From Saccharothrix sp. NRRL B-16348 (lineage in GTDB: Bacteria > Actinomycetota > Actinomycetes > Mycobacteriales > Pseudonocardiaceae): 64,000 nt of DNA. Positions 9,049 to 16,734 of this stretch are shown piece by piece. The position numbers and the translations under genes are program-made. The notes beneath the pieces are model-generated. The model did no database searches, had not been told where the DNA came from, and saw nothing but the letters and a program-made list of their open reading frames with translations. The stretch lies in the NCBI RefSeq assembly GCF_001280085.1, contig NZ_LGED01000196.1:62001-126000 (forward strand), in the 5' to 3' direction. How positions within the stretch are numbered: the stretch's first letter is position 1; every line of letters starts with the position of its first letter.

Positions 9049-9711
9049 TCAGCCCGATCCGGTGCGTGGACTGGGCACGCGCCCGTGGTCGTCGAAGCTG
9101 AAGTGGACCGACCCGTCCGTCCGGTGGTTGAGGCTGCCCTTGATCCCGTTCTGCCGCATCAACCGCTCGACGGTGCAGCGGGCGACCAGGACGCCCTCGT
9201 CGGTCAGCCGCTGCCAGATCCGTCGCGCGCCCTGCTCCGGGTTGGTGCGGTGGATGCGGCGGATCTGCTCCAGCAGCACGGCGTCCCGCTGCTGACGCGC
9301 CGACGGCGTGTGCGCCTTGCGCGCGTAGTAGGTGCTCGGCGGGATGTCCAAGGCGCGGCACATCGCCTCGACGCCGAACCTGCCGCGGTGGTTGTCGATG
9401 AGCGCGATGACCTCGTCCGGCGACAGCCGGGTCTCCACCTGGAAGTACTCCTTGGTCGCCTTGAGGATTTCGATGGCCCGTTCGAGTTCCGCGAGCTTGC
9501 GGCGCAGCCGGTCCAACTCGTCCTTCGCCCCGGACGCCGGCCTGCGCCCGGTGCACCCGGCCGGCTGTTGCGCCTGTCGCACCCAGACGCGCAGGGTTTC
9601 CGGGTGGATGTTCAGCCGACGGGCGATCTGGGCAATCGGGCGACCGGTCTCGATCGCCTCTCGCACAGCACGCGCGCGCAGTTCTTCAGGGTACTTGCTG
9701 ACAGTGGCCAT
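9049..9711 (-). mobile_element. IS3-family transposase remnant (OrfA fused to truncated OrfB)
   Basis: The first ~95 residues are a typical OrfA: a helix-turn-helix (IAQIARRLNIHPETLRVWV) and a leucine-zipper-like coil (ELDRLRRKLAELERAIEILK). OrfB follows in the same frame (IALIDNHRGRFGVEAMCRAL, then the HTH_21 segment) instead of by the usual programmed -1 frameshift. The coding sequence stops before the integrase core, so all DDE catalytic residues are missing and the element cannot move itself. ATG 9711 has an excellent AGGAGG site. I could not identify terminal inverted repeats. It separates the membrane glycosyltransferase from lectin-glycosyltransferase copy 3, suggesting it inserted within one ancestral cluster. 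Confidence 0.8.
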
Positions 9712-10015
9712 CAGGCGTTCCTCCTAAAAGCCGACTACGGCGACCGCGATGACATCGGAGACAGAAGCGGACCGGGTGGTCGGCGGTCAAAACAATTCAC
9801 CTGCGCGAGTCAACGGCGCAAACCGCCCGCGACACGCGAATTCGGAACTTGACAAGGATTGTGCGTCGAAGGGGCCGAAGGGCTTTCCTGCGTGGACGGT
9901 GGGGCCGGTGACGACCGGAGGGGTGTGGTCCCCCTGCAGGTGGGTCGTGGATCACCCGGCAGTGCGCCGGGCCCGGGCTGGGCCGGATCACACGGCCGGG
10001 TGCCGGCCCTCGGGG
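9712..10015. other. Non-coding spacer between IS3 remnant and lectin-glycosyltransferase copy 3
   Basis: About 300 bases without a supportable gene. It has a lower-GC patch (9790-9870) containing TTGACA at 9849-9854, which could belong to an old insertion-element end or a promoter. Near 9955-9971 a short CCCGGC/GCCGGG hairpin may end transcription of copy 3. Nothing else is recognisable. Confidence 0.4.
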
Positions 10016-11224
10016 TCACACCACGTGCCGCCAGTGGTCGGGCACCGGCTCGGTGCGCACGGGCTTGGCCGCGGAGCCGGGGTGGTAGAACCAGCGGTGG
10101 AACTTCTCGGCGTCGAGGAGCCGGTTCTGGCGACCCCAGCCCCGGTCGAGGTCCATCCGCGCACGCGGGCGCCGCGTCCGGACCTGGTTGCGGATCAGGC
10201 CGTAGTCGTAGTCGAGGCGGTGCAGGTGGATCAGCCGCAGCGCCGGGTCGCGGCGGGTGGCGCGGTCCTTGCGCTCGTGGAAGCCACCGTGCCACTCCAT
10301 GGGGACGCGGGCGAGCAGCGGCTTGGAGTAGCTGCTGTTGGGGAACCACGTGCCGCGTTGGTCGAGGACGGGCCGGGTGGGGTCGTAGGGGGGTTCGGTG
10401 TCCTTCATGTGGAGGATCTCGTAACCGTCGCAGGTGACGAAGTCGTCGTCGAAGCGGTCGATGTAGTCGCCGAGGTCCCCTGATCGCGGGTCGGGGGCCA
10501 CGATCTCGTCCACGTCCGTGTGCAGCACGACGTCGTAGCGGCGGAGCAGTTCGTGCTGGTGCCGCTGGCAGACGTCCCGCTGCCAGCCGACGCCGAACTC
10601 CTCGTTGTGGACGGGCACGCGGGTGAAGCCGGGTCCGTCGGTGGAGCCGTCGGTGGAGCCGTGGTCCAGGACGTAGATGTCCTCGGGTGCGAAGAACCGG
10701 CTGTAGTAGCGCAGCCAGATCGGCAGCAGCACGTTCTCGTTGTAGACCATGGTCATCACGGCGCGCGTGCCGCCGGGCGCGACGCCGGTGTGCAGGCGCC
10801 AGCGCTGCTGGGGCGCCCGCCAGAACTCGGCCAGGCCGACGTGGGCCTCGTCGTGGTCGGACCCGTCCCACAGGTCCAGGCTGAGCCCGGTGACGGTGTT
10901 GACGAGGGCGTACTCGTCGTCGGCCTGGGGCAGCACCCACCAACTGGCCCGCGGGTCCCGCGCGTCCGGCTCCAGCGCGACCGTGCCGGTCCGCCCGTCG
11001 GGGGAACGGTCCTGCCCGGTCAGGGCGAGGCCGGCGCCGGTCTCGACCAGCCGGTACTGGTGGTTGCGGCCGGTCACCGGCACGAGGCGCCACCACTGGC
11101 CCGGCCGGTCGTGGGCGGGCCAGCGCTGCCGCACCGGGTCGCCGGCCCGCGCGGCGCCGGCGTCCAGCACCTTCCCGCTGGCCACGCTGCCCACCCGCAC
11201 CCTGGCGTCGGCTGGAATGAACAC
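10016..11224 (-). CDS. Ricin-type lectin / family-2 glycosyltransferase fusion, copy 3
   Basis: 402 residues, GTG start at 11224 with GAGAGGTAGGTGA upstream. The lectin domain (GQWWRLVPVTG, PQQRWRLHTGVAPGG) is a few residues longer than in the other copies. The GT-A domain carries LDHGSTDGSTDG (Asp replaced by Gly relative to copies 1 and 2) and HTDVDEIVAPDP, so the catalytic metal site is intact. The three copies agree best in the transferase half and diverge in the lectin half, which is what one expects if they add or recognise different sugars. It reads away from the methyltransferase operon, with a 540-bp divergent intergenic region. Confidence 0.8.
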   Translation of the reverse strand: MFIPADARVRVGSVASGKVLDAGAARAGDPVRQRWPAHDRPGQWWRLVPVTGRNHQYRLVETGAGLALTGQDRSPDGRTGTVALEPDARDPRASWWVLPQADDEYALVNTVTGLSLDLWDGSDHDEAHVGLAEFWRAPQQRWRLHTGVAPGGTRAVMTMVYNENVLLPIWLRYYSRFFAPEDIYVLDHGSTDGSTDGPGFTRVPVHNEEFGVGWQRDVCQRHQHELLRRYDVVLHTDVDEIVAPDPRSGDLGDYIDRFDDDFVTCDGYEILHMKDTEPPYDPTRPVLDQRGTWFPNSSYSKPLLARVPMEWHGGFHERKDRATRRDPALRLIHLHRLDYDYGLIRNQVRTRRPRARMDLDRGWGRQNRLLDAEKFHRWFYHPGSAAKPVRTEPVPDHWRHVV

Positions 11225-11765
11225 CCCGTCACCTACCTCTCGTGAACGCTGCGACTGCGTCCAGAATTACCGGCTGGGCCGCGGACCGGAGCGCCGAAAC
11301 GGGGCAATCACCCCGTCGAACTGGCGCGGATCACTTGTCCAGGTTAGCTGCCCCGTATTTCCTGGAGATTTGCATCCAAATCCCGGTGGGGCAAATGGAG
11401 CGGTATCCAGAAAACCCGGAGCAGGTGTTTCCTGAATTGCGTCGGTCGGGTTGGTTGGCATACCTTCGCCAGGTGCCGCTGTTAAGTCGCGGCCGTCGCG
11501 TGAACTCCGCGCGACCAATTTGTCCGGCCGGTTCCGCGCGGTGCGGACCGGCGCCGATCCACTGGCAGAGGAGAACCCGGTGTCCATGTTGGGCTACACC
11601 GGCGTCGGCTCGATCGCGCTCACCGCGGCCGCCTTGCTCAGGTACGGGTCCGACGTCCTGACGGCGGCGGCGCGTGGCGGATCGCCGAAACGGGACTCCG
11701 ACCCTCGTCCGCACCACTCCCGGACGCACGGGTGGCGGGCCGGGGGAACACGAGATGAGGAGAAG
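11225..11765. other. Long divergent intergenic region
   Basis: 541 bases between lectin-glycosyltransferase copy 3 (minus) and the methyltransferase (plus). The left half is lower in GC and holds TGCCCCGTATTT (11349-11360) and CCAGAAAACCCGG (11407-11419); both recur upstream of the first VWA gene (13053 and 13081). From 11580 a frame in phase with the methyltransferase opens with GTG behind AGAGGAG, so part of this region may be an N-terminal extension. Confidence 0.45.
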
Positions 11766-12395
11766 ATGGACGACGATTACGCGCTCGCCGCACCGGAGGA
11801 CTTCGAGGAGGTCTGGGCGCGGGTCGCCCCGATCGAGGGCGGGCTGTCGAAGGACGACGGTGTCGTGCTGTACCGCGTCGCCTGCCACGTCCTGGGCGCG
11901 CTGCCGGACGACCCGGCGCTGGTCGAGGTGGGCCGCCACTGCGGGAGGTCGACGGTCCTGCTGGCCAGTGCGATGCGCGCGCTCCGGCCGAGCGACATGC
12001 TGGTGGCGATCGACCCCGTCGAAGGGGAACGACCCGGATCCGAACGCGCCGCCGAACCGGAGCCTGGCTGCGCGGAGTTCCGGGACAACCTGGTCGACGC
12101 GGGTCTGCTCGACTGGGTGGAGCTGGTCCGCGACCGCTCTACCGACGTCGTCTGGGGACGCCCGATCGGGCTGCTGCTCCTGGACGGTTCGCACGACCGC
12201 GCGGACGTCGGGGCGGACTTCGCCCGGTTCCGGGACTCGATCGTGCCCGGCGGCCTGGTCGTGCTCCACGACCACCGCGAGGTCCGGTGGCCCGAAGTCC
12301 TCCGGTTCGTCGACGAGCTCGAGCTCGACCGCGGCGGCGAGTTCGTCCCGGTCACCGTCACGGGCACGATCGCCGTGCTCCAGCGCCGGCCGTGA
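11766..12395 (+). CDS. Class I SAM-dependent methyltransferase (Methyltransf_24 type)
   Basis: 209 residues. The SAM-binding motif is LVEVGRHCGRSTVLLASAM, with an acidic strand-2 end (LVAIDPVEG) and the family's LLLLDGSHDRADVGADF and GGLVVLHDH signatures. Cytosolic; substrate unknown. ATG 11766 has GAGGAG at ideal spacing. An alternative in-frame GTG at 11580 behind AGAGGAG would add 62 residues including a short hydrophobic stretch (VGSIALTAAALL); I prefer the shorter form because it matches the family length. The stop overlaps the GTG of the next gene, so the two are translationally coupled. Proximity to the glycosyltransferase genes suggests sugar or glycan methylation, which is inference. 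Confidence 0.75.
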   Translation: MDDDYALAAPEDFEEVWARVAPIEGGLSKDDGVVLYRVACHVLGALPDDPALVEVGRHCGRSTVLLASAMRALRPSDMLVAIDPVEGERPGSERAAEPEPGCAEFRDNLVDAGLLDWVELVRDRSTDVVWGRPIGLLLLDGSHDRADVGADFARFRDSIVPGGLVVLHDHREVRWPEVLRFVDELELDRGGEFVPVTVTGTIAVLQRRP

Positions 12396-13051
12396 AGGCG
12401 GCGGTCCTCCGCGTCGCCGTGCTGGGCGCCGCCGGTGTTCCGCAGGCCGACGCCGTGCTGTGCGTCCTCGACGGCGACCGGGTCGCGGCCCTGCTCGCCG
12501 GGGACGCCGGCGACCACTTCGAGCAGGAGCTGGCCGCGCTCCGGCAGGTCGTGGACCAGCGCGGCGGACCGGTGTTCTGCGTCGTCACCCGGTGGAGCCG
12601 CGTCGCCGAACGGGGCACCGCGAGCGACGTCCTGCGTGCCCTGGCCCGGCTGCCGGGCTTCCCCGCGAGCTGCCGCGACGGGCGGGAACCACTGATCATC
12701 TCGTGGGAGGGGGCGAGGTTCGACGCGGCCGTCGAGGCCGACACCACCGCGGCCGCGCCGTTGCCGGCCTCGCTCCGCGACCTGCTGGCGAACGCCGTCC
12801 TGGCGGTCGCCGCCGGTCGGACGTGGCGGCTGCTCCTGGCGTGGCTGATGGCCCGCGAGATCACCGCGGCACGCGTCCGGCGCGTGCTCGGCTGCCCGGC
12901 GCTGCCCGCCGAGGCGCTGGAACTGCTCGTGGCCATCGCCGCCGAACAGGTCCGCGACCGGCCGGTCGACGCCGCGGCGGCCCGCGTCCGCCGGGAAGAC
13001 TTCCGGCGGACGCTCCGTGCCTGTCGAGCCCGGTGGGCGAAGTCCGGTTGA
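12392..13051 (+). CDS. Hypothetical protein coupled to methyltransferase
   Basis: 219 residues starting at a GTG that overlaps the preceding stop (GTGA). I do not recognise a family. The first half looks like an alpha/beta domain (VLCVLDGDRVAALLAG, PVFCVVTRWSRVAERG, EPLIISWEG) and the second half is helical and Arg/Ala-rich (LLLAWLMAREITAARVRRVL). There is no signal peptide or membrane segment. The tight coupling implies that its product works with the methyltransferase. Confidence 0.65.
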   Translation: MKAAVLRVAVLGAAGVPQADAVLCVLDGDRVAALLAGDAGDHFEQELAALRQVVDQRGGPVFCVVTRWSRVAERGTASDVLRALARLPGFPASCRDGREPLIISWEGARFDAAVEADTTAAAPLPASLRDLLANAVLAVAAGRTWRLLLAWLMAREITAARVRRVLGCPALPAEALELLVAIAAEQVRDRPVDAAAARVRREDFRRTLRACRARWAKSG

Positions 13052-13237
13052 GTTGCCCCGCATTATTTGTGACCAATTCGCCAGAAAACCCGGTCCGCTA
13101 CCTCGGAAAGCGTGTCGTGAATAGCCTCGGACGAGTGGTTCAAGCGTTTTTGTCTGTTCATTCAGGCCGGGTCGGACAATTCTGGTGTGGCACCTGCCGG
13201 GTCAGCGTGGCAGAGCAAAGAAAGGGTTGAGCCGATC

Positions 13238-14722
13238 ATGGCTTCCGATTTCACGTTCACTCCCGATCGCCTCACGGCATACGTGACCAACAAGGGGTCG
13301 TACTCGCCGAAGGTGACGGTCACCGCGCCGGACGACTTCAAGTTCGAGCGGGCCAAGTTCGACATCTACTTCCTGGCCGACAACACCGGCAGCATGGGCC
13401 CCAGCATCGACGCGGTGAACAAGCGCGCCAACGACATCCTCAGCGAGCTGCGGAACAGGGCCAAGCAGGTCAATGCCGACGTCCACTACGGAGTCGGCTT
13501 CTACCGGGACTTCTCGGAGTCGGTTGTCTTCAAGCACCAGCAGTCGCTCGTCGAGGACAGCGACCCGGCGGTCAAGGCGCTCGCGGACTGGTCCGCCTCG
13601 GGCGGCGGCAAGATCGCGGAGGCGCAGTTCTTCGCGCTGCACCAGCTCGCCGAGGACACCGACGGGAAGGGCGGGAAGATCGGCTGGCGCGACGACGCGA
13701 AGCGGATCGTCATCTGGCTCGGCGACGCCCCCGCCAACGACCCCATCCCCAAGGAGAAGTCCGGTCTCGCCGACGACATCACCGAGCAGGTCGTCACCGA
13801 CCGGCTCACCGACCGGGGGATCAGCGTCATCGCCATCAGCGTGGTCGGGGACACCAATCCCGGCCTCAACGGCGATCCGGTCAAGAACGCGGAACCGTAC
13901 GCCGGCAAGGGCGAGCCGGGCCAGGCCACCAGGATCACCACGGCCACCGGCGGCACGATGGCCGACAACTTGAAGGCGTCCGACGTGGTCGACCGGATCA
14001 TCGACCTCGGCAAGGAGCAGATCAGCAAGATGGCCGGCCTGTCGCTGAAGGCCGAGCCGAAGTTGGCGCGCTTCAACGTCACCGCGACGCCGGATTCCGC
14101 CATCCCGCCGACCGGGTCGCGGCAGGTCAACTTCAACGTCAACCTGCCGTTCACCTCGGAGAACGCCACTCCGGCGAAGACCAGGGAATGGCCCTACCGT
14201 GCGCTGACGGGTGCGGTCGAGCTGCTGATCGGAGGCAAGCAGACCAAGAACAAGAAGAAGATCGTGGTCGAGTTGCGGCAGGCGGACCTGTCGGGCACCT
14301 ACGAGATCCAGAACGCCTCCAACGACCACCTGCTGGACCTGACCGTGAACGGGCTCAACGTGACGCCCGACCAGGACCAGGACCACCAGCGGTGGACGCT
14401 CGTCCCGATCAAGGACGGCGGCTACCTGCTGGAGAACAACAACCGCTCGGCCGAGAACCGCTACGTCGCGCGCATCCGTCGCCAGGGCATCAAGGCCGCC
14501 CCCCACGGCACCGGCGACGAACTCCAGTGGGTGTTCGTCCCTGAAGGCGTCGACAGCCGCGGCTACCTGTTCAGCATCCAGCCGCTGGGGGTGTGGAAGA
14601 CGGCCATCGGTTTCAGCGGCGGGAAGCTCACGTTGGGCGAGTACGTGGGCACCAACTACACCGGTGGCAAGTTCCAGGTCGACCACGAGCACTACCAGCT
14701 CTGGCGGCTCAACGCCCTCTGA
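13238..14722 (+). CDS. VWA-domain protein with C-terminal lectin-like (beta-trefoil) domain, copy 1
   Basis: 494 residues. An N-terminal beta strand region leads into a von Willebrand A domain whose metal site is DNTGSM (Asp48, a DxSxS variant), with further VWA features (IVIWLGDAPANDPIP; ISVIAISVV). A second beta region (NFNVNLPFTSE) follows, then a ~150-residue C-terminal domain with QRWTLVPIKDGGYLLEN and QWVFVPEG motifs, resembling the QW repeats of the ricin-type domains in the nearby glycosyltransferases. No signal peptide is visible, so it is probably intracellular. ATG 13238 follows AAAGAAAGG. A close paralogue follows in tandem. Function unknown; metal-dependent ligand binding plus carbohydrate binding is the reasonable guess. 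Confidence 0.75.
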   Translation: MASDFTFTPDRLTAYVTNKGSYSPKVTVTAPDDFKFERAKFDIYFLADNTGSMGPSIDAVNKRANDILSELRNRAKQVNADVHYGVGFYRDFSESVVFKHQQSLVEDSDPAVKALADWSASGGGKIAEAQFFALHQLAEDTDGKGGKIGWRDDAKRIVIWLGDAPANDPIPKEKSGLADDITEQVVTDRLTDRGISVIAISVVGDTNPGLNGDPVKNAEPYAGKGEPGQATRITTATGGTMADNLKASDVVDRIIDLGKEQISKMAGLSLKAEPKLARFNVTATPDSAIPPTGSRQVNFNVNLPFTSENATPAKTREWPYRALTGAVELLIGGKQTKNKKKIVVELRQADLSGTYEIQNASNDHLLDLTVNGLNVTPDQDQDHQRWTLVPIKDGGYLLENNNRSAENRYVARIRRQGIKAAPHGTGDELQWVFVPEGVDSRGYLFSIQPLGVWKTAIGFSGGKLTLGEYVGTNYTGGKFQVDHEHYQLWRLNAL

Positions 14723-14837
14723 CCGGCCTTCGCGTCGGTAGCGGTCCGGTGGGATCGCTTTCGACCCGGCAAGTCCGGGTGATTCCTGTCGTGTACCTGC
14801 CGCGTCGACGGCAGCGCAAAGAAAGGTCGAGCCGATC

Positions 14838-16316
14838 ATGGCTTCCGATTTCACGTTCGCCCCGGATCGCCTCAAGGCGTATCTGACCAACAAGGGCTCG
14901 TACTCGCCGAAGGTGACGGTCACCGCGCCGGCCGGCTTCACGTTCGAGCAGGCCAAGTTCGACATCTATTTCGTGGCCGACAACACCGGCAGCATGGGCA
15001 GCACCATCGACGAGGTGAACAAGCGCGCCAACGAGATCCTCCGCGACCTGCGGAAGCGGGCGCAGGAGGTCAACGCCGACGTCCACTACGGCGTCGGCGC
15101 CTACTGGGACTTCAACGGCGAACTGCCCTTCAAGAACCACCAGAAGCTGTCCGAGAACGCCGACGACGCGGTCAAGGCGCTCGGTGAGTGGACCACGAGC
15201 CACTCCAGCGTCGCGTACGCGGAGGCGGCGTTCTACGGGCTGCACCAGATCGCCGAGGACGCCGACGGGAAGATCGGCTGGCGCAAGGACGCGAAGCGGA
15301 TCATCATCTGGGTCGGCGACGCGCCGAGCAACGACCCCATCCCGGAGCACCTCTCCGGGCTCGACTTCGCGATCACCGAGCAGGTCGTCACCGACTCGCT
15401 CAAGGCGCAGGACATCAGCGTCATCGCCATCAGCGTGGTCGAGGGCAGCAACCCCGGCCTCAACGGCGACCCGGTCGCCAACGGCGAGTCGTACGCGGGC
15501 AAGGGCGCACCGGGCCAGGCCAACAGGATCGCCGACGCCACCGGCGGCACGATGGCGGACAACCTCACGTCCGCTGAGGTGGTCGACCGGATCATCGACC
15601 TCGGCAAGGCGCAGATCAGCAAGATGGGCGGCCTGTCGCTGAAGGCCGAGCCGAAGTTGGCGCGCTACAACGTCACCGCGACGCCGGATTCCGCCATCCC
15701 GCCGGCGACGGGGTCGCGGCAGGTCAACTTCAACGTCAACCTGCCGTACACGTCGGAGAACGCCACTCCCGCGAAGACCAAGGACTGGACCTACGGCCCG
15801 CTGACGGGTGCGGTCGAGCTGCTGATCGGAGGCAAGCGGACGAAGAAGAACAAGGTCGTGGTCGAGCTGGTGCAGGCGGACCTGTCGGGCACCTACGAGC
15901 TCCAGAACGCCGCCAACGACCACCTCCTCGACCTGACCGCCGGCGGCGGCCTCGACGTGACGCCCGACCAGGACCAGGACCACCAGCGGTGGACGCTCGT
16001 GCCGATCAAGGACGGCGGCTACCTGCTGGAGAACAACAACCGCTCGGCCGAGAACCGCTACGTCGCCCGTCGCGGCGAGCGCGTGTGGGCCGCCGGCCAC
16101 GACACCAGCGGCACGCACCAGTGGATGGTCATCCCCGAGGCCGTGGACGAGCGCGGCTACCTGTTCAGCCTCCAGCCGGTGCGGGCGTGGAAGAAGGCCC
16201 TCGGCTTCAGCGGCGGGAAGCTCTCGGTGACCGAGTACTCCGGCACCGACTACTCCGGCGGCAAGTTCGAGGTCGACCACAAGCACAACCAGCTTTGGCG
16301 CTTGAACGCCATCTGA
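14838..16316 (+). CDS. VWA-domain protein with C-terminal lectin-like domain, copy 2
   Basis: 492 residues, co-linear with copy 1 throughout and very similar, including the VWA metal site DNTGSM (Asp48) and the C-terminal QRWTLVPIKDGGYLLEN repeat. The 25 bases before the ATG (GCAAAGAAAGG...GAGCCGATC) are also nearly the same, so the duplication included the ribosome-binding region. The copies differ mainly in the VWA loop after residue 90 and in the last lectin repeat (HQWMVIPEAV), which suggests different ligands. The genes are 115 bp apart and a strong terminator follows, so they probably form one unit. Confidence 0.75.
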   Translation: MASDFTFAPDRLKAYLTNKGSYSPKVTVTAPAGFTFEQAKFDIYFVADNTGSMGSTIDEVNKRANEILRDLRKRAQEVNADVHYGVGAYWDFNGELPFKNHQKLSENADDAVKALGEWTTSHSSVAYAEAAFYGLHQIAEDADGKIGWRKDAKRIIIWVGDAPSNDPIPEHLSGLDFAITEQVVTDSLKAQDISVIAISVVEGSNPGLNGDPVANGESYAGKGAPGQANRIADATGGTMADNLTSAEVVDRIIDLGKAQISKMGGLSLKAEPKLARYNVTATPDSAIPPATGSRQVNFNVNLPYTSENATPAKTKDWTYGPLTGAVELLIGGKRTKKNKVVVELVQADLSGTYELQNAANDHLLDLTAGGGLDVTPDQDQDHQRWTLVPIKDGGYLLENNNRSAENRYVARRGERVWAAGHDTSGTHQWMVIPEAVDERGYLFSLQPVRAWKKALGFSGGKLSVTEYSGTDYSGGKFEVDHKHNQLWRLNAI

Positions 16317-16369
16317 CCGGCCTCCGCACCCCGACCGGTCGGCCCTCGCGCCGATCGCGGAGCGCCGCT

Positions 16370-16411
16370 GGGCGGCCCCGTTCCCGTCGACCTCCCGGGA
16401 CGGGGCCGCCC
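16370..16411 (+). terminator. Terminator after VWA gene pair
   Basis: A perfect 12-bp stem (16370-16381 with 16400-16411, GGGCGGCCCCGT/ACGGGGCCGCCC) lies 53 bp downstream of the second VWA gene. Confidence 0.75.
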
Positions 16412-16734
16412 ACCCCGAGGAAGCGTGCCCTCACCTGTCGAGGACGCCACACGTCGACCTGACCGGATCCCGAACGACCGACGAACCCCAGTGGTTCGGC
16501 GACCGCGAAGGCGCCCGGACGAGGTGGACGGCCTCGGCGGCCTGACCGGGTTCGCCGCGCACGTCACGGTCGTGCGGTCGAGCCGCGAGTGCGGCGACAC
16601 CGTCACCGCCGTGCGGACCTGAGGTCATCGAGCCGCCACGACCGCGTGCTCGGCCAGGTCCGGAGCGGCCGAACCACCCCCTGCTGCCGCGACCCCGACC
16701 GCGGCAGCAGGGGCCCCTCGGCGATCGGAGCGAC
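16412..16734. other. Spacer with possible gene remnant and second hairpin
   Basis: There is no convincing gene. A frame ending at 16622 (FAAHVTVVRSSRECGDTVTAV) looks like the tail of a lost protein, and a terminator-like hairpin stands just after it. The remaining sequence is the short leader of the pentapeptide-repeat gene. Confidence 0.3.
16678..16713 (+). terminator. Hairpin ahead of pentapeptide-repeat gene
   Basis: A perfect 14-bp stem (16678-16691 with 16700-16713) and an 8-nt loop end 21 bp before the next ATG. It is either the terminator of a vanished upstream gene or an attenuator in the leader of the next gene. Confidence 0.6.

Noticed and set aside
6479..11224. Composite transposon carrying the glycosyltransferases
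   Set aside because: Only one truncated IS3-type remnant was found, with no second copy or visible inverted repeats.
16425..16622. 65-codon gene before the pentapeptide-repeat gene
   Set aside because: No ribosome-binding site and no recognisable N-terminus; only the last ~20 residues look protein-like, so it is mentioned as a possible remnant within the spacer.
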